This document shows, in pieces, positions 8,831 to 17,233 of a stretch of DNA of 38,800 nucleotides. Position 1 is the stretch's first letter; every line of letters starts with the position of its first letter. A program made the translations under genes and the position numbers. The notes beneath the pieces are model-generated. The model saw only the letters and a list, made by a program, of their open reading frames with translations, did not search any database and had not been told where the DNA came from. Source of the DNA: Bacteroidales bacterium. Its GTDB lineage: Bacteria; Bacteroidota; Bacteroidia; Bacteroidales; Muribaculaceae. The stretch covers positions 1-38,800 of the forward strand of contig JAJBUG010000073.1 in the NCBI GenBank assembly GCA_020860515.1. The letters run 5' to 3'.

Positions 8831-11164
8831 TTAATTGTAACGGCAGGTGGTATTGGCAACCGGATCGTTTTTATACCACTCAGTTGAGGAAGTTTTCAAC
8901 CAAGTCTTAAAGCTTGGATAAGCTACGGTGATGTCTTTACGCTCAATTGGCCAATGGTAATAAATTGGATCCGACTCTTCATCATCTTCAGTTGTTATTG
9001 TCCAATGATCAAGAATGACGAACATCTGAGGTGCATCACTATAGTTCAGAGTAGGTTTTATTACTCGGCTTGAACTATCATCATCTACTAAGATATAAAA
9101 ATCTGCTAAGGAATTAGCGGTTTCATCAACTTCTTTTGATGATAATGTAAAGCTTTTATCTTGATCATCATCTGCAATATAAAGAATACACTTTTTACCT
9201 TTAGCACCATTCTTGCTGTCATTGGTATTAATCATAGTGGTGTTGGAGTAACCACTGTCAAACCAATTATGGAACTCAGCATTTGTGGGAGTTGCTGTGG
9301 CAGCAGTTAATCCTTGATGGAACATCAATCCAGCATTGTCACCAGTCATAATGATATCACTAACTAAGTTATCATCATCTGTGTAAATTTTGTCTGGGTC
9401 AAAGTAGAGGGTGATGGGAAGTGTACCGCCAGCAGCCATAGCTTTGAAAGTTACTTCAGAATACCCATCTAAAGAAAGCGAAGTAGCAGCTAAGATCACA
9501 TCATTGAAGTCGAAGTCATCTGTGGTTCCAAGGTCCTCAGCGCAAATAAGCCATGTGTAGGTTTCTTCTGTCTTACCGTGATATTCAACTTCATCCATTG
9601 AAATGTTGGCAACTCTTAATACAAGGTCATTAAGGTCATCTTCCCCCGATATATTATAAGCATCTTCAAAAGTAAAGTAAACGCTTCCTGATACTGGGTG
9701 TACAAAAGTACAAGCATAGGAATATTTCTGGACCTTTTCTGTCGTTGCTAGATAAGCTTCGAATTGCTCATCTGTCGGGTCTGAACCGTATTCAGTTTTA
9801 TAATTTGCTTTTTCGGTCTCAATTTGACTATCTGTAAGATTAAAGTGTGTCTCAGAATAAACCGTAACATCATCGTCATCGTCCAATCCCAATGCCGCTT
9901 TATCTAGATCTAGATACATACCGAATTGTTTGCCGGCAGTATTGCAACTAATTACAATTCCTTGGCTGGCATATTCTTCAGTTATTCTATTTCCCCCTGC
10001 GGGATCATATGGTTGATAACCAGCGTATTCTGTGGCAAGAGATTCAGTCATGTGTATATAACCTGCAGCTGAGGTACTATATACGTATTGCAAAGAATAA
10101 TTATCTCTACCATAAATATTCAAATAACATTGTGCATCATTTTCATATTCATCCTTTCCAGAGCGAGCCACATAGACTCCTTCGTTATTCAAGACCAGTT
10201 GATATAAGGTTTCCCAGATAGCATCCAAAAGGTCATCACTTGATACAGTACCTTTATTTGTTAATATAGTGTCATAGGCAGTGTTCATAGCCGCTAAAAG
10301 TGTTTGCTGCCACTCAGTGAGTTCTGTATTCGAAGATTTATAGGAAATTGTAGGGCCCCAATAAAGCACTGGATTTGCATTGCTGTAAAGCAATTGACAA
10401 TCATCCCCATAATCCTTATCTCTGTAAATAGGTATTTTCACTATATCATCACCTTCATAGTAATATATACCCAATGTATGGGTTTGGTTGGTATTCCAAT
10501 ACATGGGGTAGACTGTGATTGGGGGATCATTTGGATCAGGTGTAGTAAACATAAAGTCAAGCTTTACTTCTTCCCTGTATCTATTACTTGTATCACCTTC
10601 TGGGATAATACCAGAAGATTTTGAAACTCCTTCAAATTCCCAAGTAGTTTTTGAAAGGATTGGCTTCATTCGAGCAGAATTGAAATAAAAAGGAGTACTA
10701 TTTACCGAAATAGTAAAATAAGGGTCAGTATTTCCTCGATCATCTTTGCTACCCGTATAAACAGTGCGGGAGCTGCCGCTGACGGTGAGGGTGGTGTTGG
10801 CTTGGGCGTAGTAGGTGGTGCCGTCGATGACGAGCTTGAGGTCGGTGGTGCCGCGCGGGGCGTCGAAGGTGATTGTGGTGGTTTTGTACACGTCGGTGTA
10901 GTGGGCCACGTAGTAGTATTTGCCGTCGGTGCGGCTGTAGACTTTCACGTCGCCGAGGAGGGTCTGTGGGTTGATAGTGATCTGGGTGGGCGTGGCGGCG
11001 CACCAGGTGTGGTTGGCATCGAAGATGCCGAATTCTTTGATGAAGGCTCTGGTGTAGAGCTCTTCTTGCGGGATCTCTTTGGATCCGAAGTCGTCGCTGC
11101 AGGCGGTGGTGATGGCTGCAACGATGAGTGCCACTACATAAGTGAGTTTGCTATACTTCTTCAT
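8831..11164 (-). CDS. Large LruC-domain lipoprotein (777 aa)
   Basis: Lipoprotein signal MKKYSKLTYVVALIVAAITTAC at the start. Residues of about 25-130 form an N-terminal module shared with the 816-residue neighbour (EELYTRAFIKEFGIFDANHTW, GKYYYVAHYTD, LKLVIDGTTYYAQ). Near residues 500-520 is a DUF4114-like acidic motif (FEDAYNISGEDDLNDLVLRV), and near 548-600 the LruC motif (EDLGTTDDFDFNDVILAA, MAAGGTLPITLYF). Both Asp-rich motifs may bind calcium. The C-terminus has AYPSFKTWL. Codon composition changes sharply near 10,760: GC-rich upstream, AT-rich downstream. Likely displayed on the cell surface; function unknown. Confidence 0.85.
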   Translation of the reverse strand: MKKYSKLTYVVALIVAAITTACSDDFGSKEIPQEELYTRAFIKEFGIFDANHTWCAATPTQITINPQTLLGDVKVYSRTDGKYYYVAHYTDVYKTTTITFDAPRGTTDLKLVIDGTTYYAQANTTLTVSGSSRTVYTGSKDDRGNTDPYFTISVNSTPFYFNSARMKPILSKTTWEFEGVSKSSGIIPEGDTSNRYREEVKLDFMFTTPDPNDPPITVYPMYWNTNQTHTLGIYYYEGDDIVKIPIYRDKDYGDDCQLLYSNANPVLYWGPTISYKSSNTELTEWQQTLLAAMNTAYDTILTNKGTVSSDDLLDAIWETLYQLVLNNEGVYVARSGKDEYENDAQCYLNIYGRDNYSLQYVYSTSAAGYIHMTESLATEYAGYQPYDPAGGNRITEEYASQGIVISCNTAGKQFGMYLDLDKAALGLDDDDDVTVYSETHFNLTDSQIETEKANYKTEYGSDPTDEQFEAYLATTEKVQKYSYACTFVHPVSGSVYFTFEDAYNISGEDDLNDLVLRVANISMDEVEYHGKTEETYTWLICAEDLGTTDDFDFNDVILAATSLSLDGYSEVTFKAMAAGGTLPITLYFDPDKIYTDDDNLVSDIIMTGDNAGLMFHQGLTAATATPTNAEFHNWFDSGYSNTTMINTNDSKNGAKGKKCILYIADDDQDKSFTLSSKEVDETANSLADFYILVDDDSSSRVIKPTLNYSDAPQMFVILDHWTITTEDDEESDPIYYHWPIERKDITVAYPSFKTWLKTSSTEWYKNDPVANTTCRYN

Positions 11165-11262
11165 GTCAAATAAGGTGGTGGTAGTTTATTTTTTGTTTTT
11201 TTTAGTTAGTTGATTTTAACGTGTTAACTGTTTTGGTTCACCACCTCATTTGACTGGTTGCT

Positions 11263-11290
11263 GAGGTTAAGCCCGCGAGGGCTTAACCTC
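11263..11290. repeat. Perfect hairpin between the two large LruC genes
   Basis: GAGGTTAAGCCC, then GCGA, then GGGCTTAACCTC: a 12-bp perfect stem with a 4-base loop, 9 bp downstream of the LruC-816 stop. No T-run follows on the minus strand. It could be a processing or stability element between co-transcribed genes. Confidence 0.8.
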
Positions 11291-11298
11291 GCCGAGGG

Positions 11299-13749
11299 TT
11301 AACTTCCGCCTGAGGCGGTGGGATAGGCGGCAGTGCCGTGGCGACTTGATCGTCCGCTACCTTTATTACCTGTGTCTAAATGCCAATCTGTATTATTTGT
11401 ATGTACTTCTGCCCAACCTTGGAAATCGGGATAAGCAGTTAATATATGGGTTCTTTCTGCTGGCCACAACCATTTTCCGCTACTTGGACCATTGTCAGGA
11501 ATCACAAACATCTGTGGAGCTGTAGCGTAGTCAGATTTTGCGCCAATTATCCATTTACTATTATCATCATTTTTATTCATGGGATCCGTTGGTGTTCCAG
11601 GGTTTCCGTTTACTTCTATATAGAAACCTTTGAATTTACCATTGTCAACGTTGCTGTAATGAGTAATTGAGAATTTTCCATCTACTGTTACTTTGCATTG
11701 ATTAAGGGTAGTTGCAGAAGTAGAGCCATTATCTGTGTTAATCATGGTTGATGAGGAATGAATTCCATTATCAAACCATTTATGCCATTCACAGTCTTCC
11801 TTAGATGGGGTGCCTCCGTTAGTGACTAAATAATGAGGATAGAGAATGCCATCTTCAGTAATATCACTTCCATCAACAATGCTTAATTCAGTTGTGCCAT
11901 CATCACCACCGATAGGTTCAAAATGGAGATAAATTGGCATTGTACCACCAGCGGCAAGAGGCGTAAAGGTGATTGTGTATTGGTTGTTGGTATTCTCGAC
12001 ATTGAATCCGACCACCATGTCATTGAAGTCAAAGTCATCGGTTGTGCCAAGGTCCTCTGCTGCAATTATCCAATCAAAGGGCTCATCTTTTTCTTCTTCT
12101 ATAAGAGTAGTGGTGGTTACGGGAGTTACACCTCGAATAATAAATACAAGGTCATTTAGGTCAGCGTCACTGCTGCTACCAGTCCAATCTTCGAAGGAGA
12201 AATATTGACTTTGAGTAATAGGATTGTAGAATGTAGCTGCATAACTTGTTTTCCCATCATATCCTGGAATTGTGCTATTCATATAAGCCTGAGAATACAA
12301 AATGCAACCATTAAAATCAATGTACATTCCTACAGTTAAGCCATCTGGAATAACAACATCAATTCCAAGAGACTTTACTCCAAGAGGATCTTGAATATAA
12401 TAAGCACCCGCATTATCAATTTCATCGAAAACTTTAACATTACTTGGAGGAGCTATCCATGGAGTGGTACCATCAAGGTATGTAACAGTAATTGTGAAAT
12501 TAGCTTGGGTTGCTCCTTCAATCCATGGATCATCAACTTCCTCGTAAGTATAGGTTATGGTATTTGTAAATGAATTAGAGTGAAGAATCGAAGCCTCTGA
12601 TATTGTTTGAAGTGTTTGTATTAATTTTGAAATTACAGTTTCATCAAAACCTGTAATGAAATAATCATAAGATTGACTTGAATTATAGGGATTAGGTCTT
12701 GTACCAAAAGTAAAAATTTCGGAAACATCATTTACATCGTCTGTTTTCTTTACTATGCTTTTTAATAAATCCCAATCGGTAGAGGTTGTGGTAAGTTGGT
12801 GGCTATATTTTACAGTTCCTGAACAAGTGGCCTTTTTAATATTCTCTATGGATACTTGTCTATAATCTTCCGTGCATTTGTCTTTATAGATAGGAATTCG
12901 ATGGAGATAGTTAGGATTATATGTTGTTAAATCATCTTCATCAGTTCTGCCATCTTTATTTTTACCACCTTCTACAGGTACTCCATTTTCATCTACCTCC
13001 CAAAAGTAATATAAACCTAATGTGTGAGTGTTAGAAGAATTCCAATATAGAGGATATATTGTACAAATATCAGAACTTCTACGGAAAATAAAGTCTTGTG
13101 TAATGCTCGAAGTATTGTTAATATTTAAATAACCTTCTGGAACAATTCCTCCATATCCATGATGGGGTACGCCCGCTATATCATAAAAATCCCATTCATA
13201 ATAGGGACTGTTTTCATCATTCTTTGCAAGGACTGGAAGTAATTGTTGAGCATTGAAAAGTAGTGCTTCTCCATCATGCAAATAAACTGTTACCTTGCCA
13301 CAGTTTTCATGAATTACGCATTCTCCATCAGTGTTTACGCTACGCGAGGAATTACCCCCCCCAACTAAGATTTTAGTTCCTGATTGGGCGTAGTAGGTGG
13401 TGCCATCGACCACAATCTTGAGGTCGGTTACGCCTGAGGGGACGTCGAAGTTGAGGGTCACGTCCTTGTAGCAGTTGATAGCGCGTGCCACGTAGTAGTA
13501 TTTGCCGTCGTAACGTGCATAGACCTTCGCCTCGTTGACGTAGCTTTGGGGCGAAAGGGTGATCGAGCCTTCGGTGGCCAGATTCCAATTGTGATTGGAA
13601 TCAAAGACACCGAATTGCTTGATAAACTCGCGAGTGTAGAGTTCCTCGGTGGGGATCTCCATGTCGTCGAAGTCGCTGCAGGCAGTGAACACGCCGGCAG
13701 CAAGTAAGAGGAGAGAGGAAAGGATTAAGGTGAGTTTGCTATACTTCAT
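11299..13749 (-). CDS. Large LruC-domain lipoprotein (816 aa)
   Basis: Signal MKYSKLTLILSSLLLLAAGV with a lipobox Cys shortly after (FTAC). The N-terminal module matches the neighbour (EELYTREFIKQFGVFDSNHNW, GKYYYVARAIN, LKIVVDGTTYYAQSG). A DUF4114-like motif lies at about residues 515-540 (FSFEDWTGSSSDADLNDLVF) and the LruC motif at about 568-615 (AEDLGTTDDFDFNDMVVGF, LAAGGTMPIYLHFEP). It ends with TAYPDFQGWAE and a Gly/Ser/Thr-rich tail. As in its paralogue, GC content drops abruptly after the first 125 codons (near 13,373). The pair looks like an old tandem duplication whose middle parts diverged strongly. Confidence 0.85.
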   Translation of the reverse strand: MKYSKLTLILSSLLLLAAGVFTACSDFDDMEIPTEELYTREFIKQFGVFDSNHNWNLATEGSITLSPQSYVNEAKVYARYDGKYYYVARAINCYKDVTLNFDVPSGVTDLKIVVDGTTYYAQSGTKILVGGGNSSRSVNTDGECVIHENCGKVTVYLHDGEALLFNAQQLLPVLAKNDENSPYYEWDFYDIAGVPHHGYGGIVPEGYLNINNTSSITQDFIFRRSSDICTIYPLYWNSSNTHTLGLYYFWEVDENGVPVEGGKNKDGRTDEDDLTTYNPNYLHRIPIYKDKCTEDYRQVSIENIKKATCSGTVKYSHQLTTTSTDWDLLKSIVKKTDDVNDVSEIFTFGTRPNPYNSSQSYDYFITGFDETVISKLIQTLQTISEASILHSNSFTNTITYTYEEVDDPWIEGATQANFTITVTYLDGTTPWIAPPSNVKVFDEIDNAGAYYIQDPLGVKSLGIDVVIPDGLTVGMYIDFNGCILYSQAYMNSTIPGYDGKTSYAATFYNPITQSQYFSFEDWTGSSSDADLNDLVFIIRGVTPVTTTTLIEEEKDEPFDWIIAAEDLGTTDDFDFNDMVVGFNVENTNNQYTITFTPLAAGGTMPIYLHFEPIGGDDGTTELSIVDGSDITEDGILYPHYLVTNGGTPSKEDCEWHKWFDNGIHSSSTMINTDNGSTSATTLNQCKVTVDGKFSITHYSNVDNGKFKGFYIEVNGNPGTPTDPMNKNDDNSKWIIGAKSDYATAPQMFVIPDNGPSSGKWLWPAERTHILTAYPDFQGWAEVHTNNTDWHLDTGNKGSGRSSRHGTAAYPTASGGS

Positions 13750-13798
13750 GATTATATGGCTTAGTTGAATTCGTGGTGGTTTGTGGTGGTGGGTAGTT

Positions 13799-14069
13799 CA
13801 CCACGGAGACACGGAGGACACGGAGAAAAATGTGCCATCCGGAGTTTCCGGGGTAGGTTGGTCACCACGGAGACACGGAGGACACGGAGAAAAATATGCC
13901 ATCCGGAGGTTCCGGGGTGGGTTGGTCACCACGGAGACACGGAGGACACGGAGAAAAATGTGCCATCCGGAGGTTCCGAGGTGGGTAGTTCACCACGGAG
14001 ACACGGAGGACACGGAGAAAAATTGAGAGGAGAAAAATATTTCTCCGTGTCCTCCGTGTCTCCGTGGTG
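13799..14069. repeat. Four 64-bp tandem repeats ending in an inverted copy
   Basis: Units begin at 13799, 13863, 13927 and 13991, each opening CACCACGGAGACACGGAGGA and carrying TGCCATCCGGA. After the fourth unit the opening word reappears inverted (about 14041-14069), giving a near-perfect stem of about 29 bp with the fourth unit. A second, partial inverted word follows at 14075-14093. It occupies the leader of the LruC-816 gene. Confidence 0.93.
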
Positions 14070-14098
14070 CAAAATCTCCGTGTCTCCGTGGTGTTAAA

Positions 14099-15964
14099 TT
14101 ATGGGAGGATGTAGTGGATCTTGACTTTCACGCTGCGGTTAAGCTTGGGATCCAGGGTCTGGGTCGAGGTGTCGCTTACGGGTGCGATGCCGTTGAGCAT
14201 CGTGTTGACCAGGAAGATTTGGCTGCTCACATCATTGAGCTTAGGATTCTGCTTCAGCCAGCCTATCACCGTGTTGGCGCGGTTTTGGCTCAGCGCAGTG
14301 TTGCGCTCGATGCCGACTTGCGCCGCATTGGCTCCGCTGTAGTTATCCTGGCTCGTGGCCAAGCCTTCGCACTGGATCAGAGTGATGATGCCGCTCTTGA
14401 GGATGGCCTCGATCTTCTCTACCGTGTTTACATCGGTGTAATTGGCGATGTAGCCTTCGTTGCTGGTCATGGCAGCATACACATCAGCCAGCGAAACGAG
14501 GAACTCGTTGTCGTCGATGTTCATGTTCTGGCGCACAGTGCCGAGGCCCTGGTGGGCGTTAAGTTGGTAACTGCGGCTCTCCTTGTAGTTGGCGTCGCTG
14601 AGGAGGGTTTGGCCGTAAGTCTCCTTGTCGATGCGGTAGCACCAAGTGTGCGCGCCATCGTAGATAGGAGCATAGATGAAGCCAGCCTTGTCTTCAAACT
14701 CGAGCATCTTCTGGGGTGCCAGCGAGTAAACCATAGGCTCCGACTGCATTTCGTAGCCTCGCGGCACGAAGTTGTTGACCAGTTCTTGGTTGCACTGCTC
14801 AGTTGGGATGTTAACGAAGTTGAGGCCGATGGGGCTGATGCCAAGTTCGAGGCGCTCACGCGCGTCGCTGGTGTTGGCATACTTCATCTGAGTGAACAAG
14901 CCGCCTACCAGGTAGTCGATAGCATTTACCGAGCTATTCTCCACCACTGGGAAGTCGTTGCGACCAGAATAGTTGTTGGGGTAGAACACATAGAATGTCA
15001 TGGTGTTGTATTCCACGGGCTTGGCATCCTCCTTGTAGATAGCCACTACGTCGCGCTGGTTGTAAGCAGTCTGGTACTGCTTCAGGCGCGAGTGGTCCCA
15101 ACCGCGACTGCGCTTCTTGCCCAGGTACCAGGTGAAGCCGATGTCCACGCCCAGGTTATAATCCCATTTCTGGGCGGCATAGTTGCCCTGGCCATATTCG
15201 AGGTCGAAGTTGGTCTGATAGAAAATGCCGCGCACCTTCAGGTCGAGGCTTATGCGCTTGGCCTTGGTGAAGAATCGGCTGTACTGAAACTCCACATGGC
15301 CGCTCCATTCGTTGTCGCTGCCGTGGCTGTGCTCATAGCCGAGGTGGTGCACGCCGCCGATACCGAAGGCACCCATGAATTGATTCATGTGGCGCTTGCT
15401 GTCGATGCCCTCAAATCCGCAGAAGAGGCGGGTGAAGTTGAGGACCACGGCACCCGAGATGTCCCACCATCCGGTCTTGAACTTGCGGTAAGGCGTGCCA
15501 TCTGACTTCTGCAGGATGTCGCCGTAGCCGTAGTGGCCGGTGATGTACTCGGTGTAACCACGGCTGTTTGAGCGGATAAACTCCACCTTGAGGGCCACGC
15601 CGGGCGTAAACCATTTGCCGATACCGACGCTCCAGTCGGGGCTAACGGTACCCCAAAAACCTCCATCACTGGAGTAGTCGCCACGGAATGAGTGGGCGCC
15701 GCCAGTGGCAAAGATGAACCAGTTCTTGCCGAACTTGTTGGTGACCACGCGATAGGGATCCTGGATCTCTTCGCGCACCACGGTGACTGAGTCGCCACGG
15801 TGGTAGTCGACGGTGTCGTTGTACACGACGTTCTTGTTGCTCAGGTCGGGGAGGTCAGTGTGGATTAGCTGCACTGGCTTGAAGTCCTCAGGCTCCTGAG
15901 CCATGCTGGTGCCCAGGCAGGTGAGAGTGGCGAGGGCAAGCATGGTGATTGCTTTAATTTTCAC
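14099..15964 (-). CDS. Outer-membrane protein with OmpA-like C-terminal domain
   Basis: 621 residues with a Sec signal (MKIKAITMLALATLTCLGTSMAQ). Residues of about 70-290 are rich in alternating aromatic/polar strands (NWFIFATGGAHSFRGDY, WSVGIGKWFTPGVALKVEF, KWDYNLGVDIGFTWYLGKK), as in a beta barrel. The last 140 residues resemble an OmpA/MotB fold (VEKIEAILKSG, then NTALSQNRANTVIGWLKQNP and a final LNRSVKVKIHYILP), a likely peptidoglycan contact. It lies between the ABC permease and the LruC genes in the export locus. It could anchor surface structures or aid passage through the outer membrane; neither is shown by the sequence. Confidence 0.82.
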   Translation of the reverse strand: MKIKAITMLALATLTCLGTSMAQEPEDFKPVQLIHTDLPDLSNKNVVYNDTVDYHRGDSVTVVREEIQDPYRVVTNKFGKNWFIFATGGAHSFRGDYSSDGGFWGTVSPDWSVGIGKWFTPGVALKVEFIRSNSRGYTEYITGHYGYGDILQKSDGTPYRKFKTGWWDISGAVVLNFTRLFCGFEGIDSKRHMNQFMGAFGIGGVHHLGYEHSHGSDNEWSGHVEFQYSRFFTKAKRISLDLKVRGIFYQTNFDLEYGQGNYAAQKWDYNLGVDIGFTWYLGKKRSRGWDHSRLKQYQTAYNQRDVVAIYKEDAKPVEYNTMTFYVFYPNNYSGRNDFPVVENSSVNAIDYLVGGLFTQMKYANTSDARERLELGISPIGLNFVNIPTEQCNQELVNNFVPRGYEMQSEPMVYSLAPQKMLEFEDKAGFIYAPIYDGAHTWCYRIDKETYGQTLLSDANYKESRSYQLNAHQGLGTVRQNMNIDDNEFLVSLADVYAAMTSNEGYIANYTDVNTVEKIEAILKSGIITLIQCEGLATSQDNYSGANAAQVGIERNTALSQNRANTVIGWLKQNPKLNDVSSQIFLVNTMLNGIAPVSDTSTQTLDPKLNRSVKVKIHYILP

Positions 15965-16050
15965 GGTGATATTATTGGTTTTTGATTATATTCTATGAAA
16001 CGTGGAGAACGGCGCAGTTATCTGCGCGGCAAAACCGGCGCAGCCGTACA

Positions 16051-16200
16051 CTGGCTAACGCGCCAATGAGGGCGGAACCACTGGCTAACGCGCCGATGAG
16101 GGCGAAACCACTGGCTAACGCGCCGATGAGGGCGAAACCACTGGCTAACGCGCCGCTGAGGGCGGAACCACTGGCTAACGCGCCGATGAGGGCAGAACAA
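16051..16200. repeat. Five tandem 30-bp repeats
   Basis: Five adjacent 30-bp units, each starting CTGGCTAACGCGCC and ending GGCGGAACCA or a near variant. They begin with the same CTGGCTAACGC tail that follows the palindromic element in glf, so the array seems to grow from that element's tail. They lie between the permease stop and the OmpA-like gene's start. Confidence 0.97.
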
Positions 16201-16248
16201 AAGGGCTGCGATAGCCGGCGTACGGGCGAGCAGGTTTTGCCGCTCGCA

Positions 16249-17091
16249 TTATACAGTGTCCATAAAGGTGCGCTCGACCTTGGAGAAGACCACGAGGGCG
16301 AAGGCGAACGACACGATGGCGAACAGCAGGGCGTAGCCGATGCCGGCGATGGTGAGGGAGCCGCAGCCGAGGGTGGCATAGCGGAAGCCCTCGACCACGG
16401 GGGCGAGGGGATTTAAGGAGAGCACCGAGCGGTAGGCGGCTGGGGCCGTGCTCAGCGGATAAATGATAGGTGTGGCGTACATGAAGAGCTGCACTCCGAA
16501 GCCGATGAGCTGCGACAAGTCGCGGTACTTGGTGGTCATCGACGAGAAAATCATGCCCCAGCTCAGGGCAATCAAGCCAGCCAATAGGATTAGGAAGGGT
16601 GAGATTACCACCCACCATGTGGGGTGAACGGCCTGCCCAGGCATCGCTACACATATATAAATATATATGGCAACGAACATCAGAGCCTGAATGCCGACCT
16701 TGAGCAGGTTGCTGGTGGCCACGGCCAATGGCACCACCAGGCGCGGGAAATAGACCTTGCCGAAAATGCCCGCATTTTGCACGAATACATCGCTAATGGC
16801 GGTGAACACGGTGCTGAAATAATTCCACACCAGGAGCCCCGAGAGGTAGAACAGGGGCTGAGGCACGCCGTCGGTGCTGATGCCTGCCAAGCCGCCGAAC
16901 ACGAACATGAAGATGACCGTCGTAAGCAGGGGCTGGATCAGGTACCAGAGGGGGCCGAGGATGGTCTGCTTGTACACCACCACGATGTCGCGCCGCACGT
17001 ACATGCGGTAGAGGTCGCGGTAGCGCCAAATCTCCCTGAGGTCGATCTGCCACCAAGGCTTAGTGGGCTTTATTTCGATGCTGTATGCCAT
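16249..17091 (-). CDS. wzm: ABC-2 type polysaccharide export permease
   Basis: 280 residues with about six membrane segments. The amphipathic N-terminus (IDLREIWRYRDLYRMYVRRDIVVVYKQTILGPLWYLIQP) is the hallmark of the Wzm/KpsM/TagG ABC-2 family. Segments follow at TTVIFMFVFGGLAG, LLVWNYFSTVF, IQALMFVAIYIYICV, FLILLAGLIALSWGMIF, LFMYATPIIYPLS and a last one near the C-terminus. It would form the inner-membrane pore with the Wzt ATPase at 4819-6096. It follows the PCP kinase gene by about 140 bp of low-complexity DNA. Confidence 0.93.
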   Translation of the reverse strand: MAYSIEIKPTKPWWQIDLREIWRYRDLYRMYVRRDIVVVYKQTILGPLWYLIQPLLTTVIFMFVFGGLAGISTDGVPQPLFYLSGLLVWNYFSTVFTAISDVFVQNAGIFGKVYFPRLVVPLAVATSNLLKVGIQALMFVAIYIYICVAMPGQAVHPTWWVVISPFLILLAGLIALSWGMIFSSMTTKYRDLSQLIGFGVQLFMYATPIIYPLSTAPAAYRSVLSLNPLAPVVEGFRYATLGCGSLTIAGIGYALLFAIVSFAFALVVFSKVERTFMDTV

Positions 17092-17100
17092 AGGTTGGGT

Positions 17101-17225
17101 ATTAAGTGTTAAGTGTTAAGTATTAAGAAATACCATCGCCTGGGAAATTAAACACCATCTGTGAAAACTTTCAAAACTGGTATTAAAAAAATCTATTTCT
17201 TAAAACTTAATACTTAAAACTTAAA
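17101..17225. repeat. Self-complementary word repeat between wzc and wzm
   Basis: Tandem TTAAGTGT/TTAAGTAT words (17101-17127) are followed about 70 bp later by their complement (TTCTTAAAACTTAATACTTA, 17195-17225). At least 12 bp can pair exactly. Confidence 0.75.
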
Positions 17226-17233
17226 ACGTAAAG

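Noticed and set aside
13765..14097. ORF encoding repeated HHGDTEDTEKN-like peptides
   Set aside because: It is the translation of the 64-bp tandem repeat; no start signal or conserved domain.
14114..15505. 463-codon plus-strand open frame opposite the OmpA-like gene
   Set aside because: No motif or signal; the minus strand encodes a recognisable outer-membrane protein over the same bases.
16051..16200. CRISPR-like array
   Set aside because: The 30-bp units are adjacent with no unique spacers, so it is a plain tandem repeat.
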